Of a stretch of 64,000 nt of DNA, positions 53,347 to 64,000 are shown piece after piece. Numbering within the stretch: position 1 is the stretch's first letter; each line of letters begins with the position of its first letter. Origin of the DNA: Telopea speciosissima (lineage: Eukaryota; Streptophyta; Magnoliopsida; Proteales; Proteaceae); contig NC_057924.1 of the NCBI RefSeq assembly GCF_018873765.1, forward strand, positions 6,572,001 to 6,636,000, written 5' to 3'. A program made the translations under genes and the position numbers. The notes below the pieces were generated by a model. The model made no database searches. It was not told the origin of the DNA and saw nothing but the letters and a program-made list of their open reading frames with translations.

Positions 53347-56300
53347 TAACGTTGCATTTTCTCGGAGCTGTAATAGTTACAAGGAAATCAGAAACGTCGC
53401 ATTAGGTTTTGCGGTGGTTTTAGTCGTCACAGTAAGAGAATTGTAGTCAGCGATGTAGCATCGACACGTGTGTTGAAAGTTGAGACTAAGAAATAGAGCT
53501 TAAGCCGCGGTTTTGGAAACCCGGATCCGAGTCAAATACCATTCGTTTGGATCAGGATCGGTCTCAGACGATTCGGATCCGGCCGATCCCAATTTGGAAA
53601 TCTGGGTCAAGAATTAAAGACGTCAAGTAGTATCTATTGGATCAGAATCTTTTTATCTTAGAGAACAAGAGAATGTAGATTCTTGGTAAGAACCATTGGA
53701 TTTGAATCTTTTAGTTTGGCATCTAGGGTCAAGTATTCACGCTAATGCACAATGACAACATAAGAGGTTAGTATTGTAATTTCCCCCCTATCCCAATTCC
53801 CAATTGGGCAGTCTTATCCTCTTTATTTTATTACATCTCACCAACTTTTGCCTTTTCTAAGGCTAAACATTCCCATGATCTATCTCTAGGTTTAAAGGTT
53901 TAGAATCGGGTTTCGGGATCCCGGCTCACGGATCACGGATCACGGATCAGTCCGGACGGATATGAATTGGTCAAGATCGTGAACGAATCGTCAAAATCAG
54001 CTCAAGGTTGCCTTAACTGCAGATTTTGAAACCATCAGAATTTGGATTGGCCTCCGCTGATTCGAAAATGACCGATCTGATCAGGGTTTGAGTTATTGGT
54101 ATTGAATTGCCTCCGATATTGTACGGTTTTGAAGGTGATCTATATTGATACTTAGTCAATACTATATTGAAATGATACGGACTAGGGTTAAAATAATAAA
54201 TTTAAAAAAAAAACATCTCATTTTTTAAGAAAAATCAAGGGTAATTTGTTCGACCGATCCATATCGATATCAATCAGTTTTGAAAAAGATCGATAACTAA
54301 TCCAATACCATGCACTAAAACCATGATGTCATCCCATACCCATTTTTACTACCCTGTCTATATTGACCTTTTGCCAAATCTCACATCCAAAATCAACCAT
54401 TTTTTATTTTGGGTAAAATCCAAAAATCAATGATTTTACAATGCAATTTCCCTTCCCAATCCATCATTTTACACCTTTTTGTGAAAAGGCTTCATGGTCA
54501 TATCTGTTTGTTTGTTTCGATATAAAATGGTGAAAATATAAAACTTAAATGTAAAATATAAACAAATACATTGAAACAAACGGGTTGATCTTGTAATTTG
54601 TAGTTTTGGTTCCATCTTGACCATATGGTCACTATGCTTGAACTTGCACTTGTATTTTAAATGACTATCCAACCATTATTCAAGTGTTAATATTACCATG
54701 TGTAAAAATGTGATTGGATATTCATAGAGGGATGAGGGGTGATATGGATGACAAATCCATGAATTTGAACACGGACAAAACTACCACCTGACAAATATGG
54801 AGAAAAGTTCTCTATTTGGGGGGGGGGGGGGGGGGGAGTGTCCTACCCACACCTAGACACATAGAGGGAACGAAGACACATAGAGGGAACGAAATGAGCC
54901 CCCACCCCCATAATGTCAATGCATGTATTCATTGGTCCTGCACGTGTAGGGGCTATGCTCTCCCACAGAGAACATCGACCCGACAAATTTTTAGGGTCAT
55001 GTAAGGAATCTTAAGTGTTTATGACATATGCAGTCCTTTGGAGTAAAAAAAGAGAAGGCAAAAGTTTTCATACACGGCTTGCATGGAGGCCAGTTAGATG
55101 GGCATAAATGCTCATTCAAAATGACCAAAAACACCCCCGCCCCCTATGGGACCATGTCAATAGGAGGAATCTCCCATGTACGAGTCTTGTCATCAAAAGA
55201 ATATAACTGGGGTTGAGAGGGAAGATTCCCTGAGCCTTACATTCTTTCTTCTCTCTTATCTTTCTCTTCCTTACATAATATGACCACCTTGCCTTCCTAT
55301 CAGCAAAACATTTTGTCGTGCACTCCTCTATGTTGTTTACTCAGAGAACCCTCCCCTTACAGATTGGCTTGATCGGGCCAATTCAGACTATTTTGCTCCT
55401 CAAAATACCAATACCTTGGTTTTCCTTGGATAATTTACTCTCCGTTGTAATGATACCACCGTTATAGTATCAATCATGGCTAATACCAATATGAATCGAC
55501 CACTACCTTTGATATCGATATAGATCAACCATATCAGGATGGATCAAACCATTTTTTCCTTCAAAGTACCAATGCCTTTTTTTTTGGGGGGGGGGACAAT
55601 TTTACTTTCCATTGGTCATGACCGATACCAATATTATCCTTCAATAACCATACCGATACCTAAAACGTGATGGTTTAGTGGGTTGAACTCGAACCCTAGA
55701 CTGGCCTTTGATCAATCATTGTGTCATCATGAATTTTCTTTTCTTTTCTTAACATTCAAACATAGCCTTAGTGTGTACGTAAGGAGGTTGAATTGCGTTG
55801 ACCACTAACCGCAATCCGCACTAGGAGAATGGAATAAAGGACAGTATAGAGTGGGAAGTTTGAAAATCTGTTAATCTTGAAAAGGGCGGGGAGGTAAAAG
55901 GAATAGTCAAGAAACAGGTAATTGAAACTTTGACTGTCGTCCGCGTCTGTTTTTTATTCTAGACCCGATTCTCTTGGTTCTCTCTGTCTTTCTGTCTTCT
56001 CCCTCACAACATAAGTCGAAACGATAACTAAATTTAGCAAAGACTAATCCGTCAAAGCCCTTTTCCCCTGATTCTATGGGGATTGGGGCTGAAGGGTTTG
56101 AGAAATTTGACTAAAAGGGTTACATATGGCTTATTGCTTTTCAGAAACCAGGAAACATTTTCTCTGCTCTGGAGTTGGAAGTTTTTTGGTTTCTCGGCAC
56201 TTTCAAGCCACATTACAGACAGTGATTAATTTTTCTGATCTATCTATCTCTTTCTTCTCTGGGTTTGTCTTGATTTATTCTATCCTCTCAGCATGGGTCT

Positions 56301-56422
56301 AGATTTCTCATGGTGATGCTTGTTCCCTTGTGGTAATGCATAAAAGAAATCTTAGTTTGCAAGAAAAAGAACAGGGGTTTCCAATGATTGTTCAAGCCCG
56401 AGAGTCATTGAAGTGGAGGACC
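53347..56422. other. Intergenic between CLS and the kinase gene
   Basis: Heads of two divergent genes face each other, so both promoters lie here; no TATA box could be assigned with confidence. Bases 53510-53620 and 53890-54310 are decayed gatcgg / cgatatcg repeats. Bases 54510-54580 are a short relative of the GTTTGTTTC MITEs. A run of about 20 G starts near 54818. Bases 55900-56422 are probably the leader of the kinase gene. Confidence 0.5.
54793..54985. repeat. MITE-like block with poly-G run
   Basis: The sequence starts near aaaagttctctatttgggg, has a long G run, a doubled acacatagagggaacga (about 54858 and 54878), and ends with ctctcccacagagaaca. It resembles the element at 33676-33808 in its ends. 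Non-coding. Confidence 0.45.
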
Positions 56423-59400
56423 ATGGGGCGGTGTGAGATGAGATGCCTTCCTTTTTGTAAGTCCGAATGCAAATGGAGCCCATTGAAGAAGGGCAGCAAG
56501 GAATTCAAAGATGGGGCTTCGTTAGCCTCATTTGTCAAACATATCACCCTCAAGTCTGGTAGGGTTCTGTTTCGACATCAATCTCTTTTGAGTTAATATA
56601 TTTTTATTTGAATTCAAAATGGGCGCTTTTTATACTATCTGAAAGCTCGATTTCCCTTTACCATCAAGATGGTATAATTTTTATTGTTTAAAGTCTTTAC
56701 AGTAGCAGCTGCACTCATATTGTTTGATGTTTTGATTGAGTAGGCCAAACTTCCATACCACTTAATCAGTGGTATGAGACTGGCTCCATTCCTCAAATCA
56801 TTCCTAAAGAAGAAAGTACAATGAAAACAAACTATGATTCTAGTTGTTCTTGAGATTGCTATTGATTTTTCTTGCTTCTTAGATGAGTTTCAAACTTAGA
56901 CCACCATTTGAAATTTGAGTTAAGAGCTTCTCGTATAAACATTTGCAGAAATTAGCCATTCATTTATGTCCTCAGTTGCTGTTCTTTGTGTCTTGACATT
57001 CGTAGTTTTTACATCTAAGTACTTAGCAGGGGCCCTTTATGAAACCCAGTTATAAGGCAGAATTGTTTGAATATCTCCATTATCTCAAGTTAATGTCAGT
57101 AGTGATTTTGTACACATTGTCCCATAGAGAAGTTTAAATTTTATTGCTTGGCTATACTGCTACCCATATTTCTTTTTTTTTTATGAGACACCTTATGCAT
57201 TAATAGCGCTTACGAGTAATTTTTCTGTGCAGAAAGCACGAGGGAAAAGATAGCTGAAGAGATACTGAAAATGGGAAAAGAGAATATTGCTGTTCAAACC
57301 TTCACATTTCGGGAGTTGTCAGTTGCAACTAAAAACTTCAAATCTGAATGTCTACTGGGAGAAGGTGGCTTCGGGAGAGTGTACAAGGGACTGATTGAGA
57401 GCACAAACCAAGTACTCTCTCTTCCTTTCTCTATCTCTCCTTTTCATTTCCTCCACATATAGAAAATCAAGGGCAATTATCTGGATTAGCTGAAGTAATG
57501 TTAACTTTGCTCAGGTTGTGGCTGTTAAGCAACTCGATCGGAATGGATTGCAAGGAACCAGAGAATTCCTAGTGGAAGTTTTGATGCTGGGTATTCTTCA
57601 CCACCCAAACCTTGTGAAACTTGTTGGCTATTGTGCAGATGGCGATCAAAGGATTTTAGTGTATGAATACATGCCACTGGGATCTTTAGAAGATCACCTT
57701 CTTGGTATGATATATTTGCTTTATGTAATTTTCTGCAAGATGAGGATATCCTTTGCAACTTTCAATTGTATGAAAATCACCATTTTCATATTCTGAAGAC
57801 ATTCTGTTCACTCCTGAGAGACCACAAAATGTTACATGTGATGTAGATGCAAGGGGAAGGACAAACCCTTTGAAGAATCTCACTTGGAGATCTCCTTAGC
57901 CAAGGAAAAGAGTGACTTAATTCCACCTTAACCATCTCTAACACATAATTTATGTGTGTCCATATCAATAGGGAAAGACCACCATGCATTCCCATGTGCC
58001 ATGTAGTTGGTTGGTCATCCTTTCTCTCAAAGACCCAATGGGCATATTGACTTTCCTCCTTTCTAGTATATCTCTTGGTGTAAGTTCTGAACAGTTATGA
58101 TTATGAAGTTACTCTGGTGTTGCAGATTTACCTCCAAATAAGAAACCTTTGGATTGGAATACTAGGATAAAAATTGCTGCGGGTGCAGCCAAAGGTCTTG
58201 AATACTTGCATGACACAGCCAACCCCCCAGTGATTTATCGTGATTTCAAAGCATCTAACATACTGTTGGACGAGGATTTCAATCCAAAGCTCTCTGATTT
58301 TGGGCTTGCCAAGCTGGGTCCGACTGATGATGAAAGTCACGTGTCTACAAGAGTAATGGGAACCTATGGCTATTGTGCACCTGAGTATGCAATGACAGGT
58401 CAGCTGACAACAAAGTCCGACGTGTACAGTTTTGGAGTCGTGTTTCTGGAGATGATCACAGGAAGGAGAGCTATTGACCATGCAAGGCCTAAACGTGAAC
58501 AGAATCTTGTTTCTTGGGTATGTCTCAACAATTTAATCCACAAACAATCATAACGGTCTTTTCTAAAACACCACTGCCAATAGTGATAATAACAATTCTA
58601 CAAACTAATAATTGAATTTAATCAAATACGCATACCTCCTTAAAGAAGTTTGTATACATCGATTCCACATGATGTTTATTTTTGAAGTTTCTCTTTATAG
58701 GCTATCATAATCCATTGTCTTGTGTGATTGCTAGATGGACTTGTTTTAGATTGTCAAATATCAGTACATTGCTTGTATTGCTGCAAAACTAATTTTTCTT
58801 ATGATAATGAATACTGCATTACATACGTACAATCACCAGTGTTTATGACATACTGTGTGGTGAAGCATTGTACTAATTGTTATTGGTGATCTAAGGTCCC
58901 TTGCTCCATAGAAATATATCACACTTCCCTCACGGACTTAGCTGAAAAACAGAAAACAAAAAAAAAGAGAAAGAAAATACAAGCTTACATTATGATCGTA
59001 GATCGTTAATGAGATTTACACCTGGCATGCTACTACAATTGGTGGATATGAATTGAGAGTGGTTGTTCATCTCCTATTATATACTGCATGTCATAATGCA
59101 AATGATATAGTTTTTAGCTACCATCCATATCTGAGAGTGCTGTTACCATAACATGGTTCAAAATCCAGCCATCACCATCCTGCTTACAGGTTACATGCCC
59201 TGGCTTTTGAATATAGGGTTTTTTTTCTTCTTTTATGCTTCTAGCCATCAAAATATATTGGATATATCAAATGTTACTGTCATGCTATGATGTTTTTTCT
59301 TGCAATCAATCTGTTTTGCAGAAGCCATCAGATTTGTTTCCCATTCAATTAGTTCTGCATTGACGAGTTCTCTCATTCCTTTTGATACTGAAGTGTCCTT

Positions 59401-59690
59401 ATGCATTATATATTTCATGGTACAATTTTTTGAATCTATCTTCCGAATCATGGCTTAATATCAACTCTCATTCCTGTTTGCAGGCACAACCACTGTTTAG
59501 GGATAAAACGAAATTTACATTTATGGCTGACCCACTGCTTGAAGGAAAGTACCCCTTAAAGGGTCTATACCAAGCTCTTGCGATTGCAGCAATGTGTCTC
59601 CAGGAGGAAGCTAGCACCCGGCCTCTGATCAGAGATGTCGTAACTGCTCTTGAGTATCTGTCTCTACCAAAAAATGAAGACAGGCAATAA
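56423..59690 (+). CDS. Receptor-like cytoplasmic kinase VII, PBL23-like, 5 exons
   Basis: A Ser/Thr kinase of the PBS1-like group, which relays signals from surface immune receptors. Exons 56423-56558, 57233-57411, 57515-57704, 58126-58517 and 59484-59690 join in phase to 367 codons. The start ATG 56423 is chosen because [12 protein letters not shown] gives Gly2 for myristoylation and nearby Cys for palmitoylation; an in-frame ATG at 56330 would bury it. The kinase domain has [11 protein letters not shown] (88-98), VAVKQ with Lys110, [10 protein letters not shown] with catalytic Asp208, DFGLAKLG from Asp226, [15 protein letters not shown] in the activation loop and [12 protein letters not shown]. 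It looks active (RD type). [19 protein letters not shown] resembles Arabidopsis PBL23 best. The C-tail stops soon after the domain ([10 protein letters not shown]), shorter than PBL23. Confidence 0.93.
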
Positions 59691-61077
59691 AAATACTCTG
59701 AATTCATTTTCTATTGATAGAGATAGAGTTTAAGATGCTAGATAGCATAGTGATGTGGACAGAGGAGAAGAAAGTATTAGTATAGTCCATGGACTGTATC
59801 TTTGTTGCACAATAACAAATGGAATTGCAGTTAAGCAGCAACATCAATCAAAACTCGTAAACCTTTTGGAGAGGATGATGCTCTTATCTCTCTCTCTCTC
59901 TCCATACATGAGTTCTGTACATAGTGAAGATACATGGTTTTGGAGGTCACATTTTGAAAACTAATGGAGCAACAGTTGATGTAAATATGCTTATATGCAG
60001 TTTAACATGTGACAGTTGGCTTAAAGCCGCTAAATTACATCATTATGTACTCAATGACGAACTACCATATTGGAGGACATATGATGGAACTGGGTTTCAT
60101 AGGCCTCTTATCTCACCTTTGGAATGAATGGAGAGGATGGGATGCAAAAAGTGCTTGTGATTGCCTTTTATTCGAAAATTCAGTTTGTATAGAGCCTTAT
60201 CTCTCCATCTGTTATGGTATGAATGAACTATAAAACCAATCAACCAGACCCAAAACTGCAGGTGATCATAAATATCCATTTTATGGACTTTGTTGGAGGT
60301 TTGTTGCTGGAAAGTTCAATGTGATTTAAATCCATGGACAAGATCTAAGGGCTAGGCTCCATCTACTTTTGTTCGGTGATCATTGGATGCAAATACCAAG
60401 ATTCATAATATATGGATATTGTTCCACAATAACATGGAAAGCTGGCATTGCCTTGGCAAAACATTATGATGATGATGTTGTTTATGATACAATCACTCAC
60501 AACCCTTTTTTAGTTTTATTTGGATAAGTAGGCCCTGAGGAGAATTGAACTCATGACCTCTTATTTGTGAGGTTTTGAGCTACCCTCACTTCCTTTTGGG
60601 GTCCAATTCAGTGAATTTTTCGGGTCTAAACCTTTTTAACCTGGCCGGAGAAGGGTGCCATTGATCAACTCTGTTCCAGACAATGCAAGCTTTGAAACCA
60701 GGCCACACAATATAAGGTCAGGCCATGCCTGTCCAGGCCAGTAACCAGTAACATCTTCCACATACAAACCCTAGAGTCCTCTCTTCTATGTTTGATATGC
60801 ATCTCTGAATATATTCTGGGTCTAAAATGTATTCTGAAGTGAGAAAATAGAGAAAAATCGGGTTTCATATACCTCTAGACCCATAAGCTATTCCAAGAAT
60901 GCATACCAAACGCAGCCCCAAGTCTCCCCCCTCCACCCCCCACTCTTTAATTCTAAGGTTGAAATATATCCTTCTTATTTGGAGAAAACTGCAAACTAAA
61001 CTTGGTACAGTTTACTGAGAAAACCCTTGCCAATTAGAAATTAATTAATTGTTTCAGTTTATAGTTGCAACTATGAG

Positions 61078-61143
61078 GAGGGCGGGCCTTGGTGCAATAG
61101 TACCCCGCAGTGACGGGAGCGTCGTGCAAGTGGGTACGCCCTT
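61078..61143 (-). mobile_element. Miniature Au SINE derivative, 66 bp, with perfect TSD
   Basis: On the minus strand it reads gggcgtacccacttgcac, ctcccgtcactgcggggt and then jumps to gcaccaaggcccgccctcct, which fits the 5' end and the 3' end of an Au SINE with the middle missing. The flank atagttgcaactatgag, extended by ttt to 20 bp, is identical on both sides (61058-61077 and 61144-61163), so this short form itself was retrotransposed and inserted. Confidence 0.85.
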
Positions 61144-61804
61144 TTTATAGTTGCAACTATGAGAGCCACCCTACAAAATTTAGAAACAGTAAAATAATGA
61201 CTACATGCCAACCACTATTAGAGCTCTAACAAATTAGATATTATGATAATGAAGGAAGCTCAATAAAAAAAACTGTATGTATCATATGATCTATAAGATA
61301 AGAGGGTACTCCATATAATCTTTGGCCTGCCTTCTGCATGACTCAAATGCATCCACGAAGTGACTTGGAAAAGATGATGCTTCTAATGGCCATTGTGGCT
61401 ATACTTCTAGGCGAAGTTACGGCTTAAGATTTGCCTCGTACTACCTTAGCTCCAACTAATGGGAAACTTAATCTGTGATTGACCATATCCCTTCCATGAT
61501 TTTGATGTATCATTCTTTGGAAGATTGTTCTCTTTTTTTTTGTTTGGATAAACTCCCACTACACATATTAGAGTATGGTAGTGTGTTTTACATGGAGGAG
61601 TGGACAAAAGGGGCAACTTTTGGGAGATCCCTAGGTCCTTTTAGGTAGCTGATCGACCACCCAAATGATGGACCCTATCTCTTTTCCTCGCATTTGCTAG
61701 TGAAGAGAACAAAAGGTAATTGTTGATAGGAAAAAAAATAAAAATCAGCAAAAGACTAAGTTTCCCTTCACCTACAGTGAAAAAGGTATTCCCCCTTCAT
61801 CAAA

Positions 61805-61935
61805 AAAAGGGTGTGCCCAGTGCATAAGGCTCCCGTCACTATGGGGTATGGGGAGGGTCATAATGTATGTAGTCTTACCCCTACTTTTGCAAAGAGGCTG
61901 TTTCCAAATTCGAACCCGTAATTAATTGGTCACAT
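61805..61935 (+). mobile_element. Au SINE
   Basis: The blocks agggtgtgcccagtgcataa, ggctcccgtcactatggggt, ggggagggtcataatgta, cttacccctacttttgc, gaggctgtttccaaattcga and acccgtaa follow the Au SINE consensus in order. The segment gttcgaaacccgt-like (attcgaacccgta) corresponds to the pol III B box. The 3' end is lost after about 61935. It is fresher than the copy at 2025. Confidence 0.8.
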
Positions 61936-62888
61936 TCACCAATATTCATTTTTATTGCACTTGGATATGGATTCATGGGTGTTTCCTTTACCCATGATGA
62001 AGGAAAATTTTCTCCATTAGCAAAAGTCCTTAACGATGAAAATTTTTCTTTTAGCCAGAGTCAAAAAATCTCATCAACCACAATAAAAAGGTGGGGGATG
62101 AAGAGATTATTAATTCACTCTTGGTGAAGACAAACTTGGGTCCGACACTCAAAACACAATTTTGTGAAAAAACTTTTGAGGCTCATTTAATGTGAAGGAG
62201 GAATTTCTTCTTTGATGGGTGTGGGTGCCTGGGGAATTAGGATGGGCATCAAAAACAATTGGGGGTAAAGGTATTAACCAATTCAAAATAATAGGAATGA
62301 AATAATAATGACCTAGATGAATGTATTTTCATTCACAACGGTGTATGAAAACTTTCCTCAAAGGATAAGGGTTAGAAAAACTAAAGTATCCAAGATGAGG
62401 AGAGCATCTCTTCATCTCCACTGTGATTGGACTCATAGGACGGTAGGGAGTTACTATTACAGGGAATGACTCTAGGCTTTTAGCCTTCTGGGACTTTTAC
62501 CACTGACCAAGACGGCTTCATCTCTATGGTGTCTGCAACATTCCAACGCGCAGTTTCATTCTCCTTCCCCCCTTTTCTTAAGTACCCATGAAGTGCTAGA
62601 AATAAAGGGAGTTAGCGCAGGTAAGTGGGGGTTTGATGGAGTTGTTCTTAAACTGTCTAAGCTGATAAAGAAAAGTGCATGGAAAGTATTGGAAAGGGAG
62701 TAATGAGGCAATATTGAATGAAATTTCAGGAAAAGATAATCTAATTTACGTCATAAAATATGTTTTATTGATTATGTGAAGTCTATGAGCTACGTTTCAA
62801 TCCCTTTGCTTACCAATTTTCTTCTTTCTATGTTTTCAGCTATAGTTTGTGAGGGATAACCTGTTCGTTCTTCCATATTTTCAGTGTT

Positions 62889-64000
62889 TTGGATGGTTGG
62901 CGGGAACCACACCATCTCCAGCATGCTAATGGTCCTCGTTGCAGTCTTGTTGGCTTTTGTAGTTTTCTTCAATTTAAACGAGGTTTAAGTCATTATACTG
63001 GTTCATCCACGGAAAAAGATGCTGTGGATATGTTTGATGAAAGAAAACCTCAATGGGCTCTTCAAGTGGAGATGGATAGAAGCAAGGCTTCAGGATTTTC
63101 AGGTCGGATGTTGCTTCATTACCCTGGTAGGAACAATTTCAGAGGAGAAAATTTGTCAGGGGGATTAGTCAACAGGAACAGTGCAGAGGAACAAAAGAAG
63201 CAGACTCCCAGACACCTTCATGATCGTCTAGCCAGGGAGGTGGAATTGACTAAACTTTCTAACCCAAGCAGCTGCAATGCTCTTGATACTGTGTGTCCGA
63301 GCATCGATGAGCTCAAGTCTATAAATCCATGGGTCATGGAAGCGGGAAGATTGAAAACAAATAGATTGGAAACTGGGCCATCCACGGAAAAAGATGCTGT
63401 GGATATGTTTGATGAAGGAAAACCTCAATGGGCTCTTCAAGTGGAGATGGATAGAAGCAAGGCTTCTGGTTTTTCAGCTCGGATGTTGCCTCATTACCCT
63501 GATAGGATCAATTTCAGAGGAGAAAAATTGTCAGGGGGATTAGTCAACAGGAAAAGTGTAGAGGAACAAAAGAAGCAGACTCGTAGACATCTTCATGAAC
63601 GTTTAGCCAGGGAGGTGGAATTGACTAAAGTTTCTAACCCAAGCAGCTGCAATGCTCTTGATACTGTGTGTCTGAGCACCGATGAGCTCATGCCTATAAA
63701 TCCATGGGTCACGGAAGTTGAAAGAGCAAAAACAAATAGATTGGAAGCTCATCAAAATATTGGTTATTGGAAGATGAAGCCAGAGCTTGAGATCCCAAAA
63801 GACCAAAGAGGTTTAAGAGATGAGAAGGTTGAGCATGACGAGTCAAATGATGGGATTTCCCATGATAAGTTAGAGTTGTAAGGAGGTCGTCCCTGTAGTT
63901 CAGGAGTAAATAATCTTAATGAAAAAGGGGATTTCCTTGGCTCATTCAACCAAGGGTCTGTCTCATATAACAGGCAAGCTCATGTACCCCTACCAAGATC
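62889..64000 (+). CDS. Unrecognised protein with 375-bp tandem duplication (partial)
   Basis: A frame is open from a splice acceptor-like ttccatattttcag (62884) to TAA at 63879-63881 and then, in the same frame, on to the window end (GGRPCSSGVNNLNEKGD, GSFNQGSVSYNRQAHVPLPR). Two units, 63005-63379 and 63380-63754, of 125 codons each, share STEKDAVDMFDE, KPQWALQVEMDRSKASGFS and LHDRLAREVELTK. The first true ATG in this frame is near 63030. In another frame the ATG at 62893 opens MVGGNHTISSMLMVLVAV LLAFVVFF, a membrane anchor like those of type II glycosyltransferases. No family was recognised. It may be an inner exon of a gene running past the window, or a pseudogene with one stop and a frame slip. 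Confidence 0.55.

Larger units (their letters stand above)
59691..62884. other. Intergenic with SINE copies
   Basis: Bases 59691-60300 are probably the 3'-UTR and flank of the kinase gene, with a ct repeat near 59890. Two Au SINE copies lie at 61078-61143 and 61805-61935. Bases 61760-61800 and 61980-62020 have ttcccttca / tgaaggaaaa inverted blocks, possibly a MITE that received the second SINE. No gene is supported. Confidence 0.5.

Noticed and set aside
1-64000. CRISPR array, operons or bacterial-type signals
   Set aside because: No regularly spaced repeats; introns and plant transposons show eukaryotic nuclear DNA.

Overview
This is plant nuclear DNA, most likely from a dicot. The evidence is AT-rich intergenic DNA, introns with GT-AG borders, an Au-type SINE family, many Mutator-like (MULE) and hAT-like elements, and three plant gene families: plant mobile domain (PMD) proteins, a receptor-like cytoplasmic kinase of subfamily VII and a mitochondrial cardiolipin synthase. 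The species cannot be named from the sequence alone. All exon borders, target-site duplications (TSDs) and repeat ends were read by eye and may be off by a few bases.

From 1 to about 41 kb the window is a decaying PMD cluster. It holds five copies: the 3' end of copy A (2-559), copy B (6466-8768, split by a GC-rich insertion), the remnant copy C (12151-12414), copy D (26699-28922, whole in layout but with two in-frame stops and a late frameshift) and copy E (39131-41296, one intact 721-codon frame). Copies A, B and D share their 3' flank. Copies B and C share a 1.5-2 kb upstream segment that ends in a scrap of LINE reverse-transcriptase gene. In copy C that scrap is fused in frame to PMD sequence.

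The space between PMD copies is filled with nine MULE-like elements with long terminal inverted repeats (TIRs). Three have exact 9-bp TSDs and three more have 7/9 or 8/9 matches. Five carry recognisable pieces of host genes: a UDP-glycosyltransferase, a GT47 exostosin-family glycosyltransferase (two pieces in opposite orientation), a BCS1-like AAA-ATPase, the first exon of a DHHC protein S-acyltransferase, and an arabinogalactan peptide. Several are nested: a MULE in a MULE (twice), a MULE in a MULE in a hAT-like repeat, a MULE in a hAT element, and a MULE in a foldback element.

From 41 to 64 kb the window is more ordinary. A cardiolipin synthase gene lies on the minus strand (44899-53346, eight exons, 369 codons reconstructed); its 5.8-kb sixth intron contains a non-autonomous LTR element (45952-48629, TSD caggc). 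A PBL23-like kinase gene is on the plus strand (56423-59690, five exons, 367 codons). At the right edge is an unrecognised reading frame with a 375-bp internal tandem duplication (62889 to the end). Au SINE copies, one only 66 bp long with a 20-bp TSD, lie between the last two.

The genes do not form one pathway. The coherent story is genomic: a PMD family in decay, with a dense, nested set of gene-capturing MULEs accumulated around it.
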